A stretch of DNA of 64,000 nt from Annona cherimola (GCA_030490835.1 CM059977.1:24409335-24473334), one strand, 5' to 3'; shown: positions 12,730 to 24,204, counted from the first letter of the stretch. Program-made: numbers and translations. Notes: generated from the letters alone by a model not told the origin.

Positions 12730-13143
12730 AAAAAAGTGGTACAAGTAAAAATAAAATAAAGTTTTACTTTAGGTATATTACGATGTCACTTTTTAAGGCA
12801 ATTTTGTTATCGTATTTACTGCTTAAGGTAAATTTGTGATCACCCCTAGGATACAAAAAATGAAACCTAAGGACAGGAAGTAGCATATCTTCTGGGCACA
12901 CAAATACTTGAAGACATAATTTTTGGTTTAATAGAGAGAATTTCAAAATATATGATAATATTGTAAATAAAGAAAGTGATAAAAGTGAAAATAAAATCAA
13001 ATTTCACTTTAGATATATTACGATGTTGCTTTCCTTAAAACGATTTTGCTACTCTATTTACTGCTTAGGGTGATTTTGCAGTTGCCTCAGAATACAAAAA
13101 GTAAAACCCGAACTAGAATAGGAAACAATACCTCTTCTAGGCA
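12730..13143. repeat. Two diverged direct repeats of about 165 bp
   Basis: The segment from about 12730 to 12900 recurs, with roughly 20-25% differences by eye, at about 12975-13143. Both copies contain TATATTACGATGT, a TATTTACTGCTTA block and a TTCTxGGCACA end, and the copies are about 245 bp apart. No gene is recognised; this looks like internal duplication in an old repeat. Confidence 0.65.
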
Positions 13144-13539
13144 CATGAACAACCATTCAATTAATAGACATATCTCAATTTCAATTAGATGCATCCCTAT
13201 TTCCGAGCGGATATTTGAAATTCAAATCCAATTATTGTATCCTTTGGAGCAAGCTACCATCTTAGCTGTTTCACTTTTGTTGTTTATCTTTGACATTATA
13301 TTATATTTATTTTAATTTTTGAAAATCCCAACAGAAATAGCCCTTTTGGAGTAGCGTTTAGAAATTTGAGTTGGTCAGGCAACAGGGATTAAGAGCATTG
13401 GAACTCTATGATAGAGTATAGATGATATAAAGTAGATAGAAAAACCGTAGAACTTAGAGAGAGGATTGAGTATGGGGAAAATAAGCGTAGTGCACAAGAT
13501 GTGGTGAAAGCAGCTAATAATGATTGTTCTAGTTTGGTA

Positions 13540-13815
13540 GGCCATGTTTGGCAATGTAAAAATTTGTGGTATTTTAGGAAATGATGAAAAGTACAAAAGA
13601 AAATATTTTTGAGAGATGTATAGTGGTTGATAAGAAATAACAGGGATATAGTTTGAATAAATAGATTTGTTGGAGATAGTTGGAAAGAAAAATGATTGAA
13701 GTGGAGGGTAAAAATTGAAAAATAAAATATTGAGAAGTGAGAAGCCGTATGCACACACGCCCGCCTTCCCACGAATTCTTGTTGTTTCTCATTTTGTGCG
13801 TTTACCAAACGTCGC
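13540..13815. mobile_element. Family A-related MITE (degenerate)
   Basis: The left end reads GGCCATGTTTGGCAATG and the right end TTTACCAAACGTCGCC, forming an imperfect inverted pair. The AATAAATAG and GGTAAAAATTGAAAAAT interior resembles other family A copies. The open frames on the minus strand through it (13375-13868) are hydrophobic translations of the repeat and are not treated as genes. Confidence 0.5.
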
Positions 13816-14351
13816 CATAGTATGAGCATGAAAATATTGACTCCAAGTACTAAAAATAAGGGCAACACTAGCCTCTAGTAGCTTATTGTAAGGGATACTG
13901 GTCTCAATAGACATGATGGCTATGAAACCAGTAACAGAATTGCAGATGACTACATGAAACGTAAGATGGAATAGAGCAACATTCCCAATTTTCACCTTGA
14001 GCTTTTCGATGTTCATGATGCTAGTTTTGACTCTAATATAGAAGTTGCATTGAGAGTAAACATCATGAATTCTAAGGCAACAAATTATGATTGATCTTGC
14101 AAGATCCTAATCTTAGCTTAATCAACATGACTTTTAGGGTTGCTAATCACCAACTTGATGATAACCCTTGAGCAAGTACACCTAATGAGTCCAAGTATGA
14201 GGTTAGATTAATAGTGACAATTCCAGCTTAACTTGAATTGAAGTTGATCATTTAAAATCTGTTTTGATATAAGTAATCAAATCATAGAGATTAGGTTGTT
14301 TCAATAATATCCTTGCAAAATGATGGCACAGCGACAAAGAAAGGACATTAA

Positions 14352-14610
14352 GGGGACGTTTAGGAAAGTAAAATTGTGGAAAATGTGGTATTTGGTGGGA
14401 GTAGAAAATGGAATATTTTGAAAATTGTGTGATTGATATAAAATGATAGGAGTAAAGTTAGAATAAATAGGTTTGTTGGAGGTAGTTGATGAGAAAAATG
14501 ATTAGAATATAAAGATAAAATGATGATTAGTTGATTAATGAGGTGTCTTGAAATTCATGCACCCACCATTTCCCATCCACATTTCCCACCACCCATTACC
14601 AAACATTCCT
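14352..14610. mobile_element. Family A-related MITE
   Basis: The element starts GGGGACGTTTAGG and ends CCAAACATTCCT, flanked by TTAA on each side, consistent with a Tourist-type 3-bp duplication (TTA or TAA). The interior is AT-rich with the AGAATAAATAGGTTTGTTGG block of this family. It is non-coding. Confidence 0.6.
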
Positions 14611-14693
14611 TAACTAAAAATGAGTAAGACTATGATAGGGAGGATTGAAACTCTATGAGTCAAGTAATAGCATGGATGTGTAAGATTGATTAA

Positions 14694-15150
14694 GGGGTCG
14701 TTTGGCTTATGTTTGTGTTGGGTGGGGTGTAATAGTATAACAACTTTATTTTTTCACCTGTCTTTGTAATTCAATTATTTTTTCTTTTTGCTACTGAGGT
14801 TGTGTCTCAGTGGTGCAGGACATGATCCCATAAGTTGGGTGGTCCTGAGTTCGAGTCTCCCTAACAGTATTTCTGAAGTGGTGGCGTTGCAAGTCTCTCC
14901 AAGTTTGTGGGAGTCGTCCACCGGTGGAAAATATTAGAAATAATAGATAATTGTTAGCAAATTGTAAGAATGTCTCATAATTTAATTGTAATACAAGTTA
15001 AGATTGTAATGTATGAATACTCATAAAAAAATTTATTTTTTCTTTTAATTACCCTATTTATTCTAATCGTATTTATATTATTTCATATCAATTATTGTAT
15101 AATTTTTAAAAATTCCCTTTGCTATTCCCCACCCCATCCAAAACGTCTCC
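14694..15150. mobile_element. Tourist-like element carrying a nested SINE
   Basis: The left end is GGGGTCGTTTGGC and the right end CCAAAACGTCTCC, inverted relative to each other, with TAA directly outside both ends (14691-14693 and 15151-15153). Sub-terminal GGTGGGGTG and CACCCCATCC also pair. Removing the SINE nested at 14790-15032 leaves an element of about 200 bp. No coding capacity. Confidence 0.7.
14790..15032 (+). mobile_element. tRNA-derived SINE, nested
   Basis: A polymerase III A-box-like segment (GTCTCAGTGGTGCAGG, near 14804) and a B-box-like segment (CTGAGTTCGAGTCTCCC, near 14848) lie in the head. The tail contains GTAAGAATGTCTCA and ends in an A-run. The element is flanked by a 14-bp target duplication, TTATTTTTTCTTTT, at 14775-14788 and 15033-15046. 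It shares its tail with the SINEs at 44334 and 50066 (minus), showing they belong to one family with varying heads. Confidence 0.8.
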
Positions 15151-17055
15151 TAAGTTTCGAGGAAAAATTAAGTTGAATATTTCTTCTCGAAATGATAAAT
15201 CCATAACTGTCATCTGAGGACCATCCTATCAGGGGCAAATCGTATGAAACTCTCACCTTCAAAACTCCATGAAATGAAGGAAATAGGTTGGAAACTTTGG
15301 GATAACCGGGAAGTAGCACCCCATCAACGTGGGGTGAGGGGTGGGGCGTGCGGCACAGGAAGGAAGTAGTGCAGCGTAGTTGGGCCGGGGCGAATATCGA
15401 GAAGTTAGGCTTAGCGGCGATGGTGAATGGTGAAGGAATCTGATGCGCGAATTATTGCGCCACAGCGAGATTGACGAACCGTCCTTTCTAGACTTCTAGT
15501 CTACCGAACCGGCCCCACCCATGCGACGCCACCCGTAGCACGCTGATTGCGACTGTTGCCCGGCGATTGTTTTCACTGTTAAAAGCATTTGCGTAGCGGT
15601 TAGCGTCACTGTCTGTATTTGAGACGTCGAATTTGGGTCCATGCAGGTGGCCACATGACATTATTTGTCCTTCCAGATTATGAAGGTATTTGTAGATATG
15701 TATTCCCGGAGTGTGGATATATTTGTAGAAAAATTGGTCTATGGAGGTGAAGATTGTGAATATGTCTGATTATAATATTAGCAGTGAATAAATATATTAA
15801 AAAAATAATTAGTATGTTTATCAAGGTAACTTGCTACTTTGGTAAGATGATTGTCACCCAATGACAGTTCAATGACGGCCCTGATCCATATTTCCACTCC
15901 ATGTGCTCCCTCCCCGAGCCCACGTGCATGTCGCTAAACATGCACCAATCGGCTTGTTCATTTTCTGTAAGACGGCTTAATCAACAGTCAAGATTTCTCT
16001 TGTGTTCGCAATTGTGCGGTTGGGATGAGCTAGTGGAATTCTATCCATCCGCCATTAAAGCTAAGTGAAAACATCATTTTACATGCCATGCTTCATGCTT
16101 ATTACTACTACTATTATTATTATTATTCCTAATTTTTAAATACAACTTCCATTTCGAAGCCTGGTTAACATAAAAGGAACTAAAGGGAGGGAAAAACTTT
16201 TCATTCTTTTTACCCACCTTTTGTTATAATTTTACATATTAACTATCTTATTATCCTAATTTTTAATTATTACCTTTACATTATAATATTTTTCATATAT
16301 TTTATTTTAATTACTTTATCTATTTTTTCTTTATTTTCTTTACTTTTAAATGGCTGTAAGGTGTCAAGTCAGGAAGGTGCAGCGTTTAAAGTTAGGTAGA
16401 GCATATCTCCGTCGGTTATTTGGTTATCCAGACTAACTGGTCCAATAATACAAATTTTTCTAAGCAAAATTTTTTTCACTTTTATATCAAACAAAATACA
16501 TGAACATTTTCACTATTCTCTTATTTTCCAACATAACAGGGGAAAATTTGTAAAAAAATCTTATATGATTTGGAACAAGCTATTAAGTTGATAATTTTCC
16601 GCACATCTTCCCCTTCCAAAGTATCTTGTTATTATAAGAAATTTAAATCTTCCATCGTCGTCATGTGGGTGGTGTGGTCATCAAGGCAGGTGACATGATA
16701 AAAGAATCTTCCAATGTCACGCGGTTATACCGATTAGCGAAAATTTTATTATCTGCCTCTAATAATTTTATTTCTTTTACAGTTCTGTTTGTTTACAGCT
16801 CAGATGAGATAGAATGCAATGATCTAGAAAAAAATCAGTTGTTTCTAAATTTACCCAATTGTAATATACTTTTTTCTCTCAATTTCAAATTTTCAATACA
16901 CTTTTACTGAAAAACAATTATTTTCAATCAGCCCCAAATGACAGATTTGCCCTCGAGAGCTATTCCCATTTCCTTATCAACAGTGGCAGCGAAATCAACG
17001 GCCAGGATCAACCAATCCAAATTCGCGCCATTTCTTCCCTTCCCGAACCTCCCTC
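15151..17055. other. Intergenic region and promoter of the Dof gene
   Basis: Bases 15310-15560 are unusually GC-rich for this window but hold no open frame I can name. Bases 16190-16345 contain a fragment of a family A-like MITE. The rest is AT-rich. The last few hundred bases before 17056 are the expected promoter of the Dof gene; many AAAG cores, the Dof binding site, occur, but at this base composition that is not significant. Confidence 0.4.
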
Positions 17056-17062
17056 TATAAAA
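17056..17062 (+). promoter_or_regulatory. TATA box of the Dof gene
   Basis: TATAAAA sits in the CT-rich context CCCTCTATAAAACCACC. It is only 26 bp upstream of the first ATG (17082) of the Dof frame. Plant transcription usually starts about 30 bp downstream of the TATA box, i.e. near 17088, which would be after that ATG. Confidence 0.65.
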
Positions 17063-17081
17063 CCACCTCACTCGCCCAACA

Positions 17082-17564
17082 ATGGAACTGACCAGGGGAG
17101 GAAGAAGAAACATGTCTTCAGATTCCGGCGACCGGAGGCCCGTCCGTAGCCCTCAGATGCCGGCGCCGGAACAGGAGAATCTGGCGTGTCCGCGCTGCGA
17201 CTCCACCAATACCAAGTTCTGCTACTACAACAACTACAATCTCTCGCAGCCGCGCCATTTCTGCAAAACCTGCCGCCGGTATTGGACCCAGGGCGGAGCC
17301 CTCCGCAACGTTCCCGTCGGCGGCGGCTCCAGAACCAAACGGCCCAGATCGTCGCAACCGGAGCCATCAACGGCTGTGATCCCCGCTCGGTCCGAGCCGC
17401 GCCCGGATTGTAAGGGGAGCTTCGCTTCGCTTCTAGCCACGTCGACTTCCGCCAGCGGGTCGGGCCTGGAGGAGATGGACCTGGGAGCGGATTGGCCCGT
17501 GGGCGACTTGGGAGACACGTGGCAGATCGGTAACGGCGAGGATTGCTTCTCTTGGCTGGAGTGA
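17082..17564 (+). CDS. Dof-type zinc finger transcription factor, single exon
   Basis: The 160-residue frame has a complete Dof domain at about residues 34-86: Cys36, Cys39, Cys61 and Cys64 give the C-x2-C-x21-C-x2-C zinc finger, followed by the [18 protein letters not shown] signature and a basic KRPR segment that could act as nuclear localisation signal. Dof proteins are plant-specific regulators that bind AAAG cores. The C-terminal half is short, Ser/Thr- and acid-rich, and ends [14 protein letters not shown], like small Dof proteins. The gene has no intron, is markedly GC-richer than its surroundings, and stops at TGA 17562-17564. The second in-frame ATG at 17112 (giving 150 aa) may be the real start, because the TATA box is so close to 17082. 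Target genes cannot be inferred. Confidence 0.93.
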   Translation: MELTRGGRRNMSSDSGDRRPVRSPQMPAPEQENLACPRCDSTNTKFCYYNNYNLSQPRHFCKTCRRYWTQGGALRNVPVGGGSRTKRPRSSQPEPSTAVIPARSEPRPDCKGSFASLLATSTSASGSGLEEMDLGADWPVGDLGDTWQIGNGEDCFSWLE

Positions 17565-17772
17565 TTGGTTTTGGGCAGTGGCATTTGCGTGAATTCCGCC
17601 GCTTTTGATGGCGTCTTCGCGAAGCAGTGAGGTCCACCTTTCGCGATGGTCCGCTAATCTGGGCCGTCCATTTTGAGGGGTCGTCGTCAGATAAGTCTGT
17701 TGAATATATAGGCCAGGCATTATCGCATTTATACGGCTATGTATCATGTATGGCTGCGTCGGCAATTGTTAA

Positions 17773-18037
17773 GGGTATGTTTGGTAACAAAGAAAAAATA
17801 TTAGGGTAAAACTTTTCATTCTCAGTAATTATTTTATTTTTTAATCATTTATTTATATATTTCTATATAAGTGCCATATTTTTCAATTATTTTTGCATAA
17901 CTACTTATACAACTAATCTATTTATTTTAAGTTTATTCTCTTTACTTCTTATTATTACCTCAATCATATTATATTATTTTACGACTTTTACTTTTAAAAA
18001 TTTTTAACTAAAAATTTTATCACTTTCCAAATATATC
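17773..18037. mobile_element. Family A MITE downstream of the Dof gene
   Basis: It begins GGGTATGTTTGGTAAC and ends CCAAATATATC, with TTAA-type sequence outside each end. The interior has the family's CATCATATTATATTATTTT-like and CTATTTATTTTAAGTTTATT blocks. It is non-coding and about 200 bp past the Dof stop codon, so it may lie in or just beyond the 3' untranslated region. Confidence 0.65.
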
Positions 18038-18244
18038 TTAAATTTGTTACTCTGATTTTCATGGGACGATATGATATATGGACAATCCAGATGTCTGCAT
18101 TAAACAAAATTGTTTTGATGGAATTGATGGAACATGTTGAATGTGAGGACAAAACTATGCTAAGGAAACTCATGCCCTATGAAATAAATAAATAAAAGGT
18201 TATTTCCATAATGTCAGCTAAAATGTAAAATTTTCATTGATATT

Positions 18245-18664
18245 AGGGTGATTTGGAAATACACTTACTTAGTTTGACGATAATTATAAATATATTAACA
18301 AAGATTTAGAAATTAGAAATAACTTCTATATACTTTAATTATAATTGTAAATATATTTACGCTGTTATGATGTTATTACTATACTGTTTACGACGTGTGT
18401 ATGTTTGCAAAACATATAAATTATGTTTGTACATTCATAATTTCAAAACTTAAGTGGGTATATTTAGTTTTTACAAGCATAACTATATAATTTGCATATC
18501 TTTGCAAAAATACTCATACTATGACGACGTAGTAATTGCGTCGTACTAGCATATTATATTTACAATTATAATCAAACTATGTGAAGACGATTTGTAATTT
18601 TTAAAATCATATTAGTATATTTGCAATTATGATCAAACTAATTAAGTATATTTGCAAATTACCC
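18245..18664. mobile_element. Long-palindrome MITE, GGGTGATTTGG termini
   Basis: The left arm GGGTGATTTGGAAATACACT pairs with the right arm, whose complement reads GGGTAATTTGCAAATATACT. The match continues inward for about 50 bp, including AGTTTGA and a TAATTxxAAATATA block. Flanks are TTA and TCA. The right half holds diverged direct repeats of an AATTATxATCAAACTA block. There is no open frame. A transcript would fold into a long hairpin. Confidence 0.7.
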
Positions 18665-21175
18665 TCAATACTAATTGCTTTTTCTTTTAAATTTATGCTA
18701 GCAAATTATGCTAGCGACTTTTTTGTTGATAAACGATGATAGAGGTTTTTTTGATAAATGAGCATAGACTATATCCTAGATACATTTGAGAATGAAGCAA
18801 CTCAGAGGGCGGTGGGATAGAACAATTTGGATATATTATCAGCAAAAATTATCTATACATAGTTTTAGTTGGATGACATGAAAAGATATGTGCCGGTTAA
18901 AGGTTTCCAAAGGGTTGGGTTTCGAAAACCTATTGACATTCAACTATGCTCTGTTGCCAAAGCAGGAATGATGCCAAGCTACTAACATAAATTTCCTTTG
19001 CTACAACATCTTGAATGCAAAGTACTTCCGGAACAACAAAATGTGAGCTTGCAAAGAGAGGACGACCGACTATTTCACATTGAAGAGCATTCTAAAAGCA
19101 ATAAAAATGATTTCCGAAGACTCCTAATGGTGGATTGGAAACGGGCAGCAGATGACTTTCTTCCCAGACATTCTTCCAAGACAGATGACTCGAGATATAC
19201 ATGCATAAAGCTGGTCCTTGGCCTGTTTATCCTTAAGCGTTTTATCAATCCATATTCCTGAACCGATGAGTATATTAGCTGGTTAGGGATGAAATACTCG
19301 TGCATAATTAAAAGGTTATATTAGGATGATTGTTACCTTTTTTATGTCCAAAAAATAAAAGATGATTGTCACTTTTGTAGATGAGACCTATAGAAATATT
19401 TGATTTTGATGAAAATTTGCATCCAAATGGAATAAATAATACTAAATGCATTTTGCTGGTTAGTATTTATCATTAAATCATATTTACTTGTTAGCCAATA
19501 TATATATGGGTTTTTTTTATGAGAACATATGTATTGGTTTTGATATTGTGCTGAGCAATGCGTTCAATCAGGAGTTTTTAAAATTTTTTATTAGTACGTG
19601 AGCTTCACTTACATCTATCTTCCTGATTTTTAAAATTAAAAAAGAGAATGGAAATATGGGCCAGTGCATTATCGACTTCCTTTTTTTTATTTAAAAAAAT
19701 CTAAATAAAAAACCAACCAAATTTATAAAGTTATCAAATTTCACACTGTATACGCATACATTAAACTTTGATTTGGATGAATTATAGGTTCTTAGCTAGA
19801 TAGATGAGGATGACATTGATATGCAGATAAGATTTGTATGAAATTATTAGAGATTCCACAAAAATGGTTGTGTAGAATCAATTCTATTAATTTATTACTG
19901 ACATTAGCATCGCCTTTGCATGCGCATTTCACGCTATCCAAACAATAAGAAAGGATGGATTATTATCTGTAAGACCATAATATTTTCCCTAAACAACACC
20001 CGAATGATGGAATCTTCTGTATATAGATCAAGAGGATGTATGGTGGAAATTTCAGTTTTCTGGTTTGCTATGTTTTCGATAGCTTGTAGTAGTAGACTGA
20101 TAAGAACAGGCACTAGACTAAGCTAGTTGTAATAAAGTGCAAGCAGAAGCTGGTTATTGCAAAATGGTGAGGTGGGTGGGATAGGAGAGAATATATTCTA
20201 GCTAGCTAGCTAGGAATTAATGGATGTGTTGGGGGGAATCAATGCATTATTCGGTTGAGTGGGCCGCATCAATCAAAGCATTCTTACCTGAAATTCAAGT
20301 AGGACAAGTGGTGGTGAAGGGGATTGTAGTTGGATCCTACGTGTGGTAGCCAAGTAGATGACAAGGGCGGTGCTTGCAATTTGACCCTTCACCAAACACT
20401 GGACAAGGACAACCATAATTATAACCCACAGCAGCTCAAGCATCAGTCGAATTAGAGGATGCCTCTTATCTATGCATGGACGTGCATGGTGGTCGCAAAA
20501 TTAGCTGTAGGTTGTACCTTTCTCATCGTTGTATCGCCTTTGGCAGACAGTATGCGTGGGGAACCATTTTCCAACCTCTTCCCATCTCAATTTTCAAAAA
20601 TAATTTAACATCTTATTTTGTTAATTACAACCGCAACCTTTAGGTTGGGTACTTCCTGTTCGCAGTTTATCTTTTTCTTTTCGAAGCCTAGGGTACCCTA
20701 TTTTATTGAGGTTGGATCAACTCTGATTTTAATTCCATAATTGGTTCTCTAAGACACTCCTCATATTATATATGAAAACCATAATTCTATTATAAATCTT
20801 AACAATTTATAATCAATATGATAATAATATAGGGTTAAAATATATTTATTAAATATACTAAATAACGGGTAAATTAAACAAAATTTATATATTTAAAGGA
20901 TATATTTTATATCTATAAATATATAATATATATTCCTAAAGGATATATTGAAGGTTTAGGGATTTTGGAACTTAGAAATTATCTTACCCTAATTGAATCA
21001 AATATTTGTAATTACTTGGAATCTATCTTACTTTATGAGTGAGAAAATATGAATCTATCCAACCCATCTAAGGCAATATTGTCATAATCGAATGGTTAAC
21101 GAACTAGTCAATGGATTGATTTTGGTCCAATTGGTTCAACTATTTGTGAAAATTGGATTGAATTGATACACTAAC

Positions 21176-21178
<3 letters not shown>
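18665..21178. other. Intergenic, no gene recognised
   Basis: Short open frames at 18998-19261 (plus) and 19075-19305 (minus) overlap and have no recognisable family. A moderately GC-balanced patch at 20150-20560 could be regulatory or a decayed gene, but I cannot identify it. Confidence 0.35.

Positions 21179-21179
<1 letters not shown>

Positions 21180-21236
<57 letters not shown>
21180..21236. repeat. (TA)n microsatellite
   Basis: An uninterrupted TA dinucleotide run of about 57 bp. The following 21240-21830 is AT-rich with inverted segments resembling family B halves but without clear ends. Confidence 0.95.
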
Positions 21237-21239
<3 letters not shown>

Positions 21240-22108
21240 AAGAGGAACGATCCTATTAATTTGAGTTAAGTAAAAAACTCGCTTAGCCCACTTCAAAAAT
21301 TTTATTTAAAACACTTTTTTCTTCATATAATTGTTTATTTGTGTATTTAACATATAAATTAAGTTTTACTATTTTTGGATATATATATGTGCACAGATAT
21401 TAAAAAATCTCAAAAATATATACATATATCCAAAAATGATAAAACTTCACATATGAAAGGTAATTTCACGTATGGAAGGTAATTTCACCGCCCTTCATAG
21501 GAAATGCTGTTGCCATTTAAGATATGATGGTGGTAAGACAGGAATTGGAGGCGGACTTAACTTTAGTTCGTTCATTGCAATATACAATTTATTTTTTATT
21601 TTTAAAACTTTTTAAATTTACATAGGCCAAACATGAATATATGATTTAGATATTTTAGATTATTTTTAATATTTTATTTTTAAATTTTAAAAATAAAAAT
21701 AAAGCTGGCATGTGAGAAATGTTTTTTATTTTTAAAATTCAAAATAAAATATTTAAAAACATGAAAAATACAAAAACTATTTATAAGATGTTAATGCTTG
21801 TGCTCACATATGAATTTCAAAAAAATTAAAAAGGGGATTATGCACCTGTATGTTTTAAAGCTAAATACACTTGAATGTACCGGTCAGGGGCTCGATAAGT
21901 CATCTGTATACTTGTTAAATTGGATGGTTAAGATTCGGCACCTACTTCTATCCCCAAAGAAAAAAAAAATTCAGCACCAACTGACTCCAAAGCAAAGCAA
22001 GCACACATTGTCTCTTAAGGATATAATAAATTTTTGATTCAGCTAAGGAATATAATATGAGAGTTTTTTTTAGTATTTTTTTTTTTTACAATCATCTCAA
22101 TGTGTATT

Positions 22109-22956
22109 TGTTGACACCCCACCCTCGGGGCCCAAAGACGGATAATTGGACACAAGATTCAAGCCCAACCAAGTTCAACGCAAAAGGAAATTCAAGGACA
22201 ACCAAGCGGACCCTCCCGCACTCAGCCCACGGGAGCGAAGCTCCACTAAGCCTCGAAGCAGGCTTTTCAACAAACTAGATCCGGCCCACAAAGAGCGAAG
22301 CTCCCACAGGCCACCTCAACGGGCTCCACAAAGCAGCCCACCAGACGAAACAAACGGGCTTAGCCAAGCTCTAGCCCATTAAGCCTCAGAAGCAGGCTTC
22401 TCTACTACTTGGGCCTCTACAACGGCCCACCCAAAAGCCATGGGCTAAGCCAAGCTCTAGCCCACCAAGCCAAGCTTATGGACCAAGTCCAAAACCCTTC
22501 AAGCGGCCCAAGGCCCACGATCTCAACCCAAGCTCAAGTATGTGGATTGAGTCCAAGCCAAAAGCCCATGATCCCAACTCAAGTTAAGGCCCATGGACCA
22601 AGTCCATGATCTCAAGGGAGTCCAAAGCCCACTCCAACATCTATAAAAGGAGGAGTTCCCCTCTCATTTGGGGACACTTGAAGAGAGGCATCCCAAGGGG
22701 AGGACGGGAGTCTGCAACAACGCCCCCGGCATCCTGGCCTTCACGCTCGTCAAGCTCCACGCTTCTCTTCCCATTTTCCCCTTTCCGTCTCTCCCGTTCT
22801 CTCAAATCTTTTTATTTTCCCCCCTTTCACGCCGTGTAAACCGCCTCGGGTTGGCAGATTTCTCCATATTTGCTTCAATCCGTAGGCCGGAACCCGATCT
22901 CTGTATTATTAGTGCCTTATTTCATCAAATAGGGGCTGATCTCCCTTTAAAGATCA
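22109..22956 (+). mobile_element. LTR of a retrotransposon
   Basis: The LTR begins TGTTGACACCCCACCC and ends AAAGATCA, i.e. TG...CA, 848 bp. A TATA box (TATAAAAGG, 22642) stands where an LTR promoter is expected, followed by a CT-rich leader. The LTR is GC-rich and built of AAGCCCA/GGGCTTAGCC-like imperfect repeats. One base after the CA comes TGGCGACTCC (22958), a primer-binding-site-like motif also known next to plant Ty3/gypsy-type LTRs. Open frames inside are not genes. No second LTR was found in the window. Confidence 0.7.
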
Positions 22957-23240
22957 GTGGCGACTCCGTTTTTCTTTATTTTGTGTGTGCGTGTTTAAGC
23001 TAACGCCCCAGCAAGGCGGGTGCACGTGGGTCCACGGATTCCAGCATAATACGCTGCCGTTATGCTGCCGGATTTGTGACTTGACCCGTATACGGAAGAC
23101 CCCGTCTTAGCCGTTATGCTGCCAAACTCACGAGAAAATACCTATACGCCAACTTTCCTAAAAGATATGAAGCCTAATGCGTTTTACCCCATGTGAATGC
23201 AGGAAATCTAAGCCCACGTTGCTTTTCAACACGATCCACA
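22957..23240 (+). mobile_element. Primer-binding site and truncated internal region of the LTR element
   Basis: The primer-binding-site-like motif at 22958-22967 is followed by about 280 bp of GC-richer non-coding leader, including the motif GCCGTTATGCTGCC twice (near 23057 and 23110). No gag or pol coding sequence follows; sequence from about 23240 on looks unrelated. The element is therefore a 5' end fragment. The right boundary is approximate. Confidence 0.5.
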
Positions 23241-23778
23241 TTTTCAAGGCCCAGGAAACCATTCCGAGCCCACCGTAGCGCTCCCAGCAGGTGCTACAGT
23301 ATTATAATTAAACTTCCTTAGACATTCTTCCAGTATTCTTACAACAATCAACGAATCAACTAAATATCTAATGATATACCTTTTCTTCCCTTTTTTTTCA
23401 CTCTCCATATTACTGTATAACGTACGGGTAAACACTCTTTAAGCACACAGCAGGAAGACGCTGCCACCACGCCGATGCTGTTGCTGCTGCTCGAGCCACA
23501 GTCGCCTGGCCAAAGGAGCAAGACCACGTACCTAAGAGTTGTACTCGTCGTTTCCTGCCAAATATCTCTGCTTGTTTTCGTGGCTTAAAAAATGTCTTTT
23601 TTTTTTTTTTTTTTTGATGAAATAAAAAATGTCTTTTTAAAACCACCGAATTGGTTTTCTATTATTCCCCCCTTTTTTGGGTGAATAGAAACCGGTTCAA
23701 TCATGGAATAAACCGGTTCTGCCAGTTTAGTTTGGAGAGTCCAACCGGTGTGAGTAACGACCATGTTGGTTCAACTGT

Positions 23779-23859
23779 CATGGGTTTCCCCTCGAATTGG
23801 TTCAACTGTCAAATTGTCAAATCATGGGTTTCCCCTCGAATTGGTTCAACTGTCAAATT
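23779..23859. repeat. 44-bp tandem duplication
   Basis: A 44-bp unit containing CATGGGTTTCCCCTCGAATT followed by GGTTCAACTGTCAAAT is present twice in a row, almost identical, indicating a recent duplication. The surrounding 23690-23900 is rich in GGTTCAA-like words. Confidence 0.85.
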
Positions 23860-23912
23860 CGATTTAGTTTTCGCGACCATGTTGGACGGTTTGATCTGTG
23901 CTACCCTATTTA

Positions 23913-24204
23913 GGGTGTGTTTGGTTACACACAAAATATGTCAATGAAAACTTTTCAATCAAAAACTTTTCACTTCCCATAACTATCTTATTTTTTAATT
24001 ATTTTTTCACATTTTTTTATATAAACAACTCTACTTTTCAATCATTTCCACACAAATACTCATACAACTACCCTATCTATTTTAACTTTATTCTCTTTAC
24101 ACCTCATTATTACCCCTATCATATCACATCATTTTCTATCAACTTGACAACTTCTACTCTGAAAAGTTTTCATCAAAAAATTTTACCTCCAACCAAACAC
24201 ACTC
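23913..24204. mobile_element. Family A Tourist-like MITE
   Basis: The element begins GGGTGTGTTTGGTTACAC and ends CCAACCAAACACACTC, with TTA immediately outside both ends (23910-23912 and 24205-24207). It is one of the best-preserved copies, about 292 bp, non-coding, in the opposite internal orientation to the copy at 3418. Confidence 0.85.

Noticed and set aside
13375..13868. Minus-strand frames of 127 and 159 codons, rich in Phe, Ile and Ser
   Set aside because: They translate a family A-related MITE and its flank; hydrophobicity comes from AT-rich codons and no family is recognised.
15600..15645. Possible polymerase III promoter (GCGGTTAGCGTC, GACGTCGAATTTGG)
   Set aside because: The B-box is a poor match and neither a tail nor target duplications are visible.
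17068..17637. A 189-codon minus-strand frame opposite the Dof gene
   Set aside because: It is an Arg/Pro-rich shadow of the GC-rich Dof coding strand, without recognisable domain.
22146..23003. Open frames of 66-111 codons within the LTR
   Set aside because: LTRs do not encode proteins; the frames come from GC-rich imperfect repeats and overlap the promoter and leader of the element.
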